In this document: positions 55,807 through 64,000 of the stretch, in pieces
How the letters are laid out: every line of letters starts with the position of its first letter
Position numbering within the stretch: the first letter of the stretch is position 1
Source: Pseudotabrizicola sediminis
Lineage (GTDB): Bacteria; Pseudomonadota; Alphaproteobacteria; Rhodobacterales; Rhodobacteraceae
Direction: 5' to 3'
Assembly (NCBI RefSeq): GCF_004745575.1
Contig: NZ_RPEM01000014.1
Coordinates: 1 to 64,000, forward strand
Length of the DNA: 64,000 nucleotides
The notes under the pieces: model-generated
What the model saw: the letters and a program-made list of their open reading frames with translations, nothing else
Database searches by the model: none
What the model was told of the DNA's origin: nothing
Program-made: the position numbers and the translations under genes

Positions 55807-56175
55807 TTATTTCTTCTTGCCAGCGATGGCTTTTGCGGGGCCCTTGCGGGTGCGAGCATTGGTATGGGTGCGCTGACCGCGGACCGGCAGGCCCTTGCGG
55901 TGACGCAGGCCGCGGTAGCAGCCAAGGTCCATCAGACGCTTGATGTTCATCGAGACTTCGCGACGCAGGTCACCTTCAACGGTGAAGTTCGCGTCGATGA
56001 ATTCGCGGATCGCCAGAACTTCGGCATCCGACAGCTCATTTACGCGACGAGCGCGGTCGATGTTGAGCGAAGCGCAGACGGCTTCGGCATTGGCGGGGCC
56101 AATACCGGTGATGTAAGTGAGGGCGATCGGAACCCGTTTCTGGGTCGGAATGTTAACGCCAGCAATACGTGCCAA
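55807..56175 (-). CDS. rpsM: 30S ribosomal protein S13
   Basis: This 122-aa head protein of the 30S subunit starts [14 protein letters not shown] and ends in the basic tail [16 protein letters not shown]. The family start falls on a TTG codon at 56175, with AAAGGA 7 bases upstream and no in-frame ATG or GTG nearby, so this essential gene uses a rare start. A hairpin separates it from adk. Confidence 0.96.
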   Translation of the reverse strand: MARIAGVNIPTQKRVPIALTYITGIGPANAEAVCASLNIDRARRVNELSDAEVLAIREFIDANFTVEGDLRREVSMNIKRLMDLGCYRGLRHRKGLPVRGQRTHTNARTRKGPAKAIAGKKK

Positions 56176-56320
56176 ACGTGTGTCCTTTTCAATGTTGCGG
56201 TTCCGTGGTGCCAGAACCTTTTTTCACAACTCCATCAGGGCATGGCCCGGATGACGCTCTTCCCGGAAATGGGAAACCTCGGCACGATTCCATGCCGGGA
56301 CGCTGTGCTTTATGGTCAAA

Positions 56321-56343
56321 CGCCGCCCTCGTCAAGGGCGGCG
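56321..56343 (-). terminator. hairpin between adk and rpsM
   Basis: CGCCGCCCT and AGGGCGGCG form a 9-bp stem around CGTCA, 10 bases beyond the adk stop. Only TTT follows on the minus strand, so partial termination or transcript processing between the spc and alpha parts is more likely than a full stop. Confidence 0.55.
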
Positions 56344-56352
56344 ACGGTGAAT

Positions 56353-56937
56353 TCAAGGTTTGTCAAGAATTTTCGCGATGTCCGCTGTAACCGCGTCCAT
56401 TTCCGCCAGACCGTCAACGGAGCGCAAGGCCCCCTTGGCATAGTAATAGCCGATCAGCGGCGCGGTGTTCTTGTAGTACTCGCGGAGGCGTACTTCGAAC
56501 ACCTCGGGGGTGTCGTCACGCCGCACGGGCTCGCCATTCAGGCGCGCCTCTTCGGCGCGCTTGACGATGCGACCGACAAGGGCCGCATCATCGACCGAAA
56601 GCTCGATCACCGCGTCCAGTGCCAGACCTTTACCCGCAAGCAGATCGGCAAGCGCGTCGGCCTGTTTCAGCGTGCGCGGAAAGCCGTCAAAGATGAAACC
56701 GCCGGCGGTACCCTTGGTCAGCTGCTCATCGATGAGGCCGATGACGATTTCATCGGTGACCAGCGCGCCCCGCTCCATCACCTCGGCCACGCGGCGGCCC
56801 ATTTCGGTGCCGCTGGTCTTGGCCGCGCGCAGCATGTCGCCGGTGGACAGCTGGACCATGCCACGCTCTTCGACCAGCCGTTTGGCCTGCGTCCCTTTAC
56901 CGGCCCCGGGAGGCCCCAGCAGAATGATGTTTGCCAT
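56353..56937 (-). CDS. adk: adenylate kinase (short type)
   Basis: This 194-aa enzyme equilibrates AMP, ADP and ATP. It has P-loop [13 protein letters not shown]-binding STGDMLRAA and [11 protein letters not shown]. The LID region is short ([21 protein letters not shown]), without the zinc-finger insertion of long types. It lies 3 bases after secY. Confidence 0.97.
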   Translation of the reverse strand: MANIILLGPPGAGKGTQAKRLVEERGMVQLSTGDMLRAAKTSGTEMGRRVAEVMERGALVTDEIVIGLIDEQLTKGTAGGFIFDGFPRTLKQADALADLLAGKGLALDAVIELSVDDAALVGRIVKRAEEARLNGEPVRRDDTPEVFEVRLREYYKNTAPLIGYYYAKGALRSVDGLAEMDAVTADIAKILDKP

Positions 56938-56940
56938 GGG

Positions 56941-58299
<1,359 letters not shown>

Positions 58300-58320
58300 G
58301 TCCGGTCTCTTTCAAAGACA

Positions 58321-58352
58321 GCGCCGCCGGACCGTTCTCCGGTCGGCGGCGC
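58321..58352 (-). promoter_or_regulatory. intercistronic hairpin between rplO and secY
   Basis: GCGCCGCCGGACC pairs with GGTCGGCGGCGC around GTTCTCC, with one bulged G. It lies 22 bases before the secY start codon and about 67 bases after the rplO stop. No T-run follows, so processing, or translational control of secY, is more likely than termination. Confidence 0.5.
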
Positions 58353-58418
58353 GGGAAAACTAAAGATGATGTAAGCGACCTTTGGGCCGCTCACAACACC
58401 CAATTGGCCCGAAATGGC

Positions 58419-58889
58419 TTACTCAGCCGCGCCAGCCGGAAGCGTGATCGACCCGCCAGCTGCCTTGATGGCCTCAACAGCCGCAGCGGATGCGCCAGAC
58501 ACCACCAGTTTGACAGCCGATTTGATCTCGCCCTTGTTCAGGATGCGGATGCCGTCGCGCTTGTGGTTGGTCAGGCCAGCAGCCACCAGCATGTCTTCGG
58601 TCAGGTCAAGCTTTGTGTCAAGCTTGCCGGCCTCAACGAATTTCTCGATCAGGCCCAGGTTGATGACCGCATATTCCTTGCGGTTCGGCTTGGTGAAGCC
58701 GCGCTTTGGCAGGCGGCGGTACAGCGGCATCTGGCCGCCTTCGTAGCCGCCGATGGCGACGCCCGAACGCGATTTCTGGCCCTTGATACCACGGCCAGCG
58801 GTCTTGCCCTTGCCCGAACCGGGGCCACGGGCAACGCGCTTTTGCTTCTTGTTCGCGCCGTCATTGTCACGAAGTTCATTCAATTTCAT
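58419..58889 (-). CDS. rplO: 50S ribosomal protein L15
   Basis: This 156-aa ribosomal protein starts [22 protein letters not shown] and has the Gly-rich [23 protein letters not shown] stretch typical of L15. In most bacteria it follows rpmD directly; here 970 bases with an ectoine-synthase-like gene intervene. Confidence 0.97.
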   Translation of the reverse strand: MKLNELRDNDGANKKQKRVARGPGSGKGKTAGRGIKGQKSRSGVAIGGYEGGQMPLYRRLPKRGFTKPNRKEYAVINLGLIEKFVEAGKLDTKLDLTEDMLVAAGLTNHKRDGIRILNKGEIKSAVKLVVSGASAAAVEAIKAAGGSITLPAGAAE

Positions 58890-59034
58890 GTCGCACTCTC
58901 CATCGCCGGAACATCCCCGCCTGCGACGGGAGGGGACAACACAGCATTTCTTGTTGATTCTGTGACCATGTTGGTCACTGAAGGCGTATAGTGGCTGTGG
59001 CGGTGGTAGGCAAGTGCATTGGCAAGTGCCGGAT

Positions 59035-59056
59035 GGCGGGGTTAACCCCGCCCTAC
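59035..59056. repeat. single REP arm between rplO and the ectoine-synthase-like gene
   Basis: GGCGGGGTTAACCCCGCCCTAC matches the right arm of the REP family at 23437 and 27455-27940, with TTAA in place of TGAA at its centre. A diverged left-type arm (GTAGAGCGGGAGTATTCCCGCC) lies at 59097-59118, and a further related palindrome (GGCGGGCTAACCCGCCATAC) lies at 59841-59860, directly after the rpmD stop. Confidence 0.75.
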
Positions 59057-59129
59057 CCCACTTCCAGATAAGGGCGTGTTGAGTGCTAAGCCATGCGTAG
59101 AGCGGGAGTATTCCCGCCACTCATTGCCC

Positions 59130-59516
59130 CTACCCCGCCGCCGGATAGCTGCCGTCGGCGTCGTGCTTTTCCTCTCCGGTCAGGGCGGGAGTAAAGACGC
59201 AGATGATCCGCATATTGCCCCGCTGTGCCCGCAGGATGTGTTCTTCGTGCCGGTCCAGCACATAGACCGTACCGGGGGTCAGGGAGAACACTTCGTTGGT
59301 CACCACATTCTGCACCTCGCCCTCGCCTTCGATGACGTAATTGGTCTCGATGTGGTTTTTATAATGCAGCACCTGCTGGGTTCCTTCCTTGCAAATCGTA
59401 TCATGCAAGGAATAGCCAAGCCCATCCGCCGCTAGCAAAATCCGGCGACTTTCAAAGCTATCACCTTTCACGTGGGCGGCGGTGTCGAGGATGGAAGCGA
59501 GAGAGCGGACAATCAT
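59130..59516 (-). CDS. ectoine synthase-like cupin (EctC homologue), orphan
   Basis: This 128-aa cupin is similar along its whole length to EctC, which cyclises N-gamma-acetyl-diaminobutyrate to ectoine. Numbered from the ATG at 59516, the iron ligands described for EctC are in place: E57 (NHIETNY), Y85 (GTVYVLD) and H93 (RHEEHIL); R25 and T40 are also kept. That agreement in numbering supports this start over the upstream ATG at 59558. No ectA, ectB or ask is nearby; the flanks are rpmD and rplO. It may use an imported or different precursor, or have another cupin function. Confidence 0.88.
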   Translation of the reverse strand: MIVRSLASILDTAAHVKGDSFESRRILLAADGLGYSLHDTICKEGTQQVLHYKNHIETNYVIEGEGEVQNVVTNEVFSLTPGTVYVLDRHEEHILRAQRGNMRIICVFTPALTGEEKHDADGSYPAAG

Positions 59517-59745
59517 GGGGACCTCTGGTGCGGTGGATACCCAATGGTGCTGTCGCAAGCGGCCTTACGTCAAGGCGTCAGTGGCAATGCACCCGGCCTT
59601 GAGAGTTGTCCATGTGGCAGCACTGCCCAGGGGGCGAGCTTTTACGGCAGCCGCCGCCATGGGCCTGTGCTTGCAGACCGAAACTGGCCAAGCTGATAAA
59701 GACAAGTGTCGACATAAAAAGACGCACGAAAGGACCCAGACTTAA

Positions 59746-59775
59746 ATATTAACGAATATGAACAAGCGTTAACAA
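59746..59775 (-). promoter_or_regulatory. promoter-like sequence upstream of the ectoine-synthase-like gene
   Basis: On the minus strand TTGTTA (59770-59775) and TAATAT (59746-59751) are spaced 18 bases apart in an AT-rich island unusual for this genome (59735-59800). An inverted repeat TTAACG/CGTTAA (59749-59754, 59767-59772) overlaps the spacer and could be an operator. It would drive the ectC-like gene and perhaps rplO-secY-adk. The remaining 230 bases to the gene show nothing else. Confidence 0.5.
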
Positions 59776-59794
59776 ACATTCAGCACATCACCTT

Positions 59795-59825
59795 AAGAAA
59801 ACGCCCCGTGGTTTCCCACGGGGCG
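59795..59825 (-). terminator. intrinsic terminator after rpmD
   Basis: On the minus strand CGCCCCGTGG, GAAA, CCACGGGGCG form a perfect 10-bp stem with a tetraloop, followed by TTTTCTT. It lies 37 bases past the rpmD stop and should end the upstream ribosomal transcript. Confidence 0.88.
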
Positions 59826-59861
59826 CATTTGAATAGGCACGGCGGGCTAACCCGCCATACC

Positions 59862-60059
59862 TTATCCGCGCTCTTCGATGATCTTCACAAGATGCGAGAT
59901 CTTGTTGACCATGCCGCGCACGGAAGGCGTATCTTCCAGCTCGCGGGTGCGGTTCATCTTGTTCAGGCCCAGACCCTTCAGGGTCGCAGTCTGAATGGCC
60001 GGGCGGCGGGCGGCGGATGCCACCTGCTGCACGACGATGGTTTTCTTTGCTTCGGTCAT
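59862..60059 (-). CDS. rpmD: 50S ribosomal protein L30
   Basis: This 65-aa ribosomal protein has IKTVKGLGL-type core [13 protein letters not shown] and [13 protein letters not shown], the L30 pattern. It lies 2 bases after rpsE. The transcript appears to end just behind it, which is unusual for this operon. Confidence 0.95.
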   Translation of the reverse strand: MTEAKKTIVVQQVASAARRPAIQTATLKGLGLNKMNRTRELEDTPSVRGMVNKISHLVKIIEERG

Positions 60060-60061
60060 GA

Positions 60062-60631
60062 TCAGGCCTCCTGCACTTCAGCTTCGGGCTTCTTCAGGAT
60101 CTCGGCCACCTTCTTGCCGCGACGTGCAGCAACCTGGCGGGGCGAGGTCTCTGCTTTCAGACCGTCGATGGTGGCACGGATCATGTTGTAGGGGTTCTGC
60201 GAGCCGATTGACTTCGCAACAACGTCCTGGATCCCCAGCATCTCGAACACGGCGCGCATCGGACCACCGGCGATGATGCCGGTGCCCGCAACGGCGGTGC
60301 GCATCACGACTTTTCCGGCGCCGTGACGGCCTTCCATGTCGTGGTGCAGGGTGCGGCTGTCCTTCAGCGGCACACGGATCATCTGGCGCTTGGCCTGTTC
60401 CGTTGCCTTGCGGATTGCCTCCGGCACTTCCTTGGCCTTGCCCTTGCCGAAGCCGACGCGACCACGCTGGTCGCCGACCACAACAAGTGCTGCAAAGCCA
60501 AAGCGCTTGCCGCCCTTGACGGTTTTCGAAACACGGTTGATCGCGACCAGACGGTCAGCGAATTCGGGCGTTTCCTCACGGGAGTCCTGACGACGATCTC
60601 CGCCGCGGCCCCGATTTTCACGTTCTGCCAT
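60062..60631 (-). CDS. rpsE: 30S ribosomal protein S5
   Basis: This 189-aa protein has the double-stranded RNA-binding N-domain ([24 protein letters not shown]) and the C-domain with [13 protein letters not shown]. The ATG at 60631 has GAGGAG 7 bases upstream; a TTG two codons earlier is less likely. Confidence 0.97.
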   Translation of the reverse strand: MAERENRGRGGDRRQDSREETPEFADRLVAINRVSKTVKGGKRFGFAALVVVGDQRGRVGFGKGKAKEVPEAIRKATEQAKRQMIRVPLKDSRTLHHDMEGRHGAGKVVMRTAVAGTGIIAGGPMRAVFEMLGIQDVVAKSIGSQNPYNMIRATIDGLKAETSPRQVAARRGKKVAEILKKPEAEVQEA

Positions 60632-60642
60632 ATCCAAACTCC

Positions 60643-61002
60643 TCAGAACTTCAGGCCGCCTTCACGGGCAGCGTCGGCCAAAGCCTTGATCTTACCGTGA
60701 AAGAGGAAACCACCACGATCGAAGAACACTTCTTCAACCCCGGCCTTCTTCGCCCGCTCTGCAATCGCAGCGCCGATTTTGGCCGCAGCCTCGACGTTGT
60801 TCTTGCCGATCAGACCCAGATCTTTCTCCAGCGTGGAGGCAGACGCAACGGTCACGCCTTTCACGTCGTCGATCAACTGGACGCTGATGTTCTTGGACGA
60901 CCGATGCACGGACAGGCGCAGGCGCCCGTTCGACATCGCCTTGATTTTGTTCCGGACGCGCAGGCGGCGCTTGAGGAACAGCTCTCTTTTGTTCAAAGCC
61001 AT
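60643..61002 (-). CDS. rplR: 50S ribosomal protein L18
   Basis: This 119-aa 5S rRNA-binding protein has [28 protein letters not shown] and the C-terminal [26 protein letters not shown]. Start at 61002; upstream codons in frame belong to the rplF end. Confidence 0.97.
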   Translation of the reverse strand: MALNKRELFLKRRLRVRNKIKAMSNGRLRLSVHRSSKNISVQLIDDVKGVTVASASTLEKDLGLIGKNNVEAAAKIGAAIAERAKKAGVEEVFFDRGGFLFHGKIKALADAAREGGLKF

Positions 61003-61012
61003 TTTGCCACCC

Positions 61013-61546
61013 TTACTTCTTCTTACCTTCTTTGCGGAAGATGAACTCACCCTTATAGCGGATGCCCTTGCCCTTGTACGGCTCGGGCTTGCGCCATTCG
61101 CGGATGTTCGCGGCGACCTGGCCAACAAGCTGCTGGTCGATCCCTTCCACAACGATTTCGGTCTGCTTCGGAGACGTGACAGTCACGCCAGCCGGAACGG
61201 CGAAGTTGACCTCATGGCTATAGCCGAGCGACAGCTTCAGAACATTGCCAGCGACCGCAGCACGGTAACCAACGCCCTGAATCTCAAGCTCTTTCTTGAA
61301 GCCGGTCGAGACGCCCTGAACCAGGTTGTCGACCATCGACCGTGCCATGCCCCACTGCTGACGCGCGCGCTTCGAGGCGCCGCGCGGCGTCACCCTGATT
61401 TCTTCGCCTTCGACAGTGATCGTGACATCGTCGGTTGCAGTAAAGCTGCGGGTGCCTTTCGGCCCCTTCACTTCGACAGTCTGGCCGGACACCGACGCCG
61501 AGACGCCTTTGACCAGAGAGACGGGTTTCTTGCCGATACGAGACAT
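61013..61546 (-). CDS. rplF: 50S ribosomal protein L6
   Basis: This 177-aa protein has two related domains, starting MSRIGKKPV, with the conserved [29 protein letters not shown] and the C-terminal [23 protein letters not shown]. Start at 61546 after a GAGGAG-like box; longer frames upstream run into rpsH. Confidence 0.97.
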   Translation of the reverse strand: MSRIGKKPVSLVKGVSASVSGQTVEVKGPKGTRSFTATDDVTITVEGEEIRVTPRGASKRARQQWGMARSMVDNLVQGVSTGFKKELEIQGVGYRAAVAGNVLKLSLGYSHEVNFAVPAGVTVTSPKQTEIVVEGIDQQLVGQVAANIREWRKPEPYKGKGIRYKGEFIFRKEGKKK

Positions 61547-61556
61547 TGCACCCTCC

Positions 61557-61955
61557 TCAGAATACGGTGCAGAGCACTTCGCCGCCAACATTGGCGGAGC
61601 GTGCAGCTGCATCGGACATGACGCCTTTCGGCGTCGACACAATCGAGACACCCAGGCCATTGCGGACCGACGGGATGTCCTTGACGCCCATGTACACACG
61701 GCGGCCCGGCTTGGATACGCGCTTGATTTCGCGGATCACAGGGGTTCCTTCGTAGTACTTGAGCGAGATCACGAATTCGCCCTGACCGTTGTCGGTCGGG
61801 TTCTTTTCGTAACCGCGGATGTAACCTTCCGACAGCAGCACATCCAGAACCCGGCCGCGCAGCGTGGACGCCGGCGTCGAGACAGTGGATTTGCCGCGCA
61901 TCTGAGAGTTGCGGATGCGGGTCAGCATATCGCCGATAGGATCATTCACAGGCAT
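61557..61955 (-). CDS. rpsH: 30S ribosomal protein S8
   Basis: This 132-aa protein has MLTRIRN near the start and the C-terminal [30 protein letters not shown] block that binds 16S rRNA and, in E. coli, represses the spc operon. Confidence 0.97.
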   Translation of the reverse strand: MPVNDPIGDMLTRIRNSQMRGKSTVSTPASTLRGRVLDVLLSEGYIRGYEKNPTDNGQGEFVISLKYYEGTPVIREIKRVSKPGRRVYMGVKDIPSVRNGLGVSIVSTPKGVMSDAAARSANVGGEVLCTVF

Positions 61956-61967
61956 ATCTGCTCTCCC

Positions 61968-62273
61968 TTACCAGCTGGACTTGACCATGCCCGGGATCTG
62001 ACCAAACGAGGCCAGTTCACGCAGCATGATCCGCGACAGTTTCAGCTTACGATAGTAAGCATGCGGGCGACCCGTCAGCTGGCAGCGGTTGTGCAACCGG
62101 ACAGCAGACGAATTGCGGGGCAGTTGTGCCAGCTTCAGGGTTGCGCCGAAGCGCTCTTCCATCGGCTTGGATTGGTCTTCGATCACCGTCTTGAGTGCTG
62201 CACGCCGCGAAGCATATTGCTTCACAAGTTTGGCGCGCTTCACTTCGCGGTTCACCATGGATTTTTTTGCCAT
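61968..62273 (-). CDS. rpsN: 30S ribosomal protein S14
   Basis: This 101-aa S14 is of the zinc-free type: the N-terminal CxxC pairs are absent and the protein is of long form. It has the C-terminal [27 protein letters not shown] block. Confidence 0.97.
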   Translation of the reverse strand: MAKKSMVNREVKRAKLVKQYASRRAALKTVIEDQSKPMEERFGATLKLAQLPRNSSAVRLHNRCQLTGRPHAYYRKLKLSRIMLRELASFGQIPGMVKSSW

Positions 62274-62291
62274 AACTCTGGTTCCTCGCGC

Positions 62292-62852
62292 TTACGACGT
62301 GAAGGGCATGTTGAAATGCTTCAACAGCGACTTGGCTTCCGCATCGGTTTTCGCGTTCGTGCAGATGATGATGTCCATACCCAGAACTTCATCAACTTTA
62401 TCGAAGTTGATTTCCGGGAACACGATGTGTTCTTTCAGGCCCATGGCATAGTTGCCACGGCCGTCGAACGACGAGCCTTTGACGCCACGAAAGTCACGGA
62501 CGCGCGGCAGGGCCACGTTGATCAGACGGTCCAGAAATTCGTACATCTTGTCGCCGCGCAGCGTTACCTTGCAGCCCAGCGGCATCAGTTCCCGCACGCG
62601 GAAGCCGGCAATCGACTTCTTGGCATGGGTGATGACAGCCTTCTGACCGGCGATCAGCGACAGCTCTTCAGCGGCCTGTTTCACCTTCTTGGTGTCCTTG
62701 ACCGCTTCGCCTACGCCCATGTTCAGGACAATCTTGTCCAGACGCGGGATCTGCATGTCGTTCTTGTACGCGAATTCTTCCTTCATCGCAGCGCGAATCT
62801 TGGAACCGTATTCGCCTTTCAGGCGCGGGGTGTATGTGGCTTGGTCTAACAT
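62292..62852 (-). CDS. rplE: 50S ribosomal protein L5
   Basis: This 186-aa 5S rRNA-binding protein has the [17 protein letters not shown] and [19 protein letters not shown] blocks. Its start overlaps the rplX stop (TGATG). Confidence 0.97.
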   Translation of the reverse strand: MLDQATYTPRLKGEYGSKIRAAMKEEFAYKNDMQIPRLDKIVLNMGVGEAVKDTKKVKQAAEELSLIAGQKAVITHAKKSIAGFRVRELMPLGCKVTLRGDKMYEFLDRLINVALPRVRDFRGVKGSSFDGRGNYAMGLKEHIVFPEINFDKVDEVLGMDIIICTNAKTDAEAKSLLKHFNMPFTS

Positions 62853-63157
62853 CAGATTGCATCCCCCGTCGTCTTGGCAAAACGCACCTTCTTGTCGCCA
62901 TCCATGCGGAAGCCGACGCGCGTGGGTTTGCCGTTCTTGTCCACGATCGCCAGGTTCGACAGGTCGATCGGCATGGACTTGGCAACACGACCGCCTTGCG
63001 ACCCAGCAGATTGCTTGGTGTGGCGGATGGCGACGTTGATGTTCTCGACGACGGCTTTGTGGGCAGTCGGGTTCACCGAGGCGATTTCGCCCTGCTTGCC
63101 CTTGTCCTTGCCGGTCAGCACGATGACGGTGTCACCCTTTTTGAGTTTCGCAGCCAT
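62852..63157 (-). CDS. rplX: 50S ribosomal protein L24
   Basis: This 101-aa protein has the KOW motif [20 protein letters not shown] at the N-terminus. It overlaps neighbouring rplN and rplE by one base on each side, showing tight translational coupling. Confidence 0.97.
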   Translation of the reverse strand: MAAKLKKGDTVIVLTGKDKGKQGEIASVNPTAHKAVVENINVAIRHTKQSAGSQGGRVAKSMPIDLSNLAIVDKNGKPTRVGFRMDGDKKVRFAKTTGDAI

Positions 63158-63525
63158 CAGAGCACCTCCGGAGCCAGCGAGATGATCTTCATGAAGTTCT
63201 TGGCGCGCAGTTCCCGCACGACCGGCCCGAAGATACGCGTGCCCACTGGCTCACCCTGGTTGTTCAGGATGACAGCGGCGTTGCGGTCAAAACGGATGGC
63301 GGTGCCGTCTTCACGACGAACCTCTTTGGCGGTGCGCACGACAACGGCTTTACGCACGTCGCCCTTTTTGACACGGCCTTTTGGAATAGCTTCCTTGACC
63401 GACACCACGATGATGTCGCCCACGGATGCATAGCGGCGGTGTGAACCGCCCAGAACCTTGATGCACTGAACTCGGCGAGCGCCGGAGTTATCAGCAACAT
63501 CCAGATTGGTCTGCATCTGGATCAT
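63157..63525 (-). CDS. rplN: 50S ribosomal protein L14
   Basis: This 122-aa protein starts [27 protein letters not shown], the invariant L14 opening, with ERRREDG-type loop [19 protein letters not shown] and ending [15 protein letters not shown]. Confidence 0.98.
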   Translation of the reverse strand: MIQMQTNLDVADNSGARRVQCIKVLGGSHRRYASVGDIIVVSVKEAIPKGRVKKGDVRKAVVVRTAKEVRREDGTAIRFDRNAAVILNNQGEPVGTRIFGPVVRELRAKNFMKIISLAPEVL

Positions 63526-63606
63526 TTGGTTTCTCCCGACCTTTGGAGACTGTCATGCAGATGACGCCCCAGGGTTTCGATTATCGCAGGACGTTTGCTG
63601 CCGGCC

Positions 63607-63840
63607 TTATGCCGAAACAACCACCGTCCAACGCTTGGTTTTCGAAATCGGCGCACATTCCTCGATACGGACGGCATCGCCAATCTTGAACTTGTTCTCT
63701 GCATCATGTGCGCGATACTTTTTGGATTTACGCACAGTCTTTTGCAGCAGCGGGTGCTTGAAGCGACGCTCGACCAGAACCGTGATGGTCTGTTCGTTCT
63801 TGTCCGAGGTCACGACGCCTGAAAGGATACGCTTGGGCAT
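63607..63840 (-). CDS. rpsQ: 30S ribosomal protein S17
   Basis: This 77-aa OB-fold protein starts [21 protein letters not shown] and contains [32 protein letters not shown]. It lies 81 bases upstream of rplN, a longer gap than usual. Confidence 0.97.
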   Translation of the reverse strand: MPKRILSGVVTSDKNEQTITVLVERRFKHPLLQKTVRKSKKYRAHDAENKFKIGDAVRIEECAPISKTKRWTVVVSA

Positions 63841-63851
63841 GATATGACCTC

Positions 63852-64000
63852 TTACTTCGCCGCTTCGGCGGCTTTTTGGTTGAGAATGGTCAGCACGCGT
63901 GCTGCGTCACGACGGACGACGCGCATGCGCGCGGTGTTCTCAAGCTGGTTCGTTGCGGCCTGGAAGCGCAGGTTGAAGGCTTCCTTCTTCAGTGCAACGA
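63852..64000 (-). CDS. rpmC: 50S ribosomal protein L29, 5' end cut by window edge
   Basis: The last ~48 codons of L29 are present. The minus strand reads [37 protein letters not shown], then NQKAAEAAK and a stop (TAA at 63852-63854). Family features are the KEAFNLRFQ helix and the RxVRRDIAR-type motif. The start lies beyond 64000. It is 11 bases upstream of rpsQ. Confidence 0.95.
   Translation of the reverse strand, partial: VALKKEAFNLRFQAATNQLENTARMRVVRRDAARVLTILNQKAAEAAK

Overview
The window reads as chromosome of an alphaproteobacterium of the Rhodobacterales (Rhodobacter/Paracoccus-type). The GC content is high. Family-level markers are an ATP sulfurylase-APS kinase fusion, a bztABCD amino-acid transporter, a class I lysyl-tRNA synthetase, an Hsp20-DUF1150 pair, the rpmH-rnpA-yidD / yidC-MOSC-engB arrangement, and an alphaproteobacterial S10/spc/alpha ribosomal cluster. 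No genus can be assigned from sequence reading alone.

Positions 1-7663 look like the right part of an integrated element. They end at a tRNA-Glu(TTC) gene (7664-7738, minus strand) that abuts and overlaps a tyrosine integrase (6443-7720) and a small associated ORF. The cargo is a MarR-type regulator, an intergenic region with four copies of a TACTAGC operator-like motif, a divergent gene with a PD-(D/E)XK nuclease signature, and a 772-aa FtsH-like AAA+/M41 protease without membrane segments. Behind that protease lies a decayed partial copy of its protease domain. This regulator-nuclease-protease cassette is the best candidate for an undescribed system here. The left end of the element is outside the window; the first ~177 bases may be the tail of an insertion sequence.

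Positions 7741-53600 are core chromosome with short operons: cell-wall and lipoprotein functions (MltB-type transglycosylase, lgt, pgeF, a PBP4-type dacB), thioredoxin reductase, sulfate activation, purine synthesis (purEK), lysK, nadD, ettA, a sensor kinase, the rpmH-rnpA-yidD and yidC-MOSC-engB clusters, ttcA, argB, the bzt transporter, two pseudouridine synthases, crcB, rarA and a Do-like protease. A family of palindromic REP elements with a GTAGGGCGGGGTTCACCCCG arm is clustered around a RAYT transposase gene (27645-28205). One REP lies in frame inside the transposase and another supplies its stop codon.

Positions 53650-64000 carry the ribosomal cluster on the minus strand, from rpmC (cut by the window edge) to rplQ. 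The spc part is interrupted between rpmD and rplO by a strong intrinsic terminator, an AT-rich promoter-like region and an orphan ectoine-synthase-like gene (59130-59516) with intact metal ligands. Several REP-like palindromes lie in the same interval. No rRNA, CRISPR array or complete insertion sequence was found. tRNA genes are tRNA-Glu(TTC) and tRNA-Arg(ACG).
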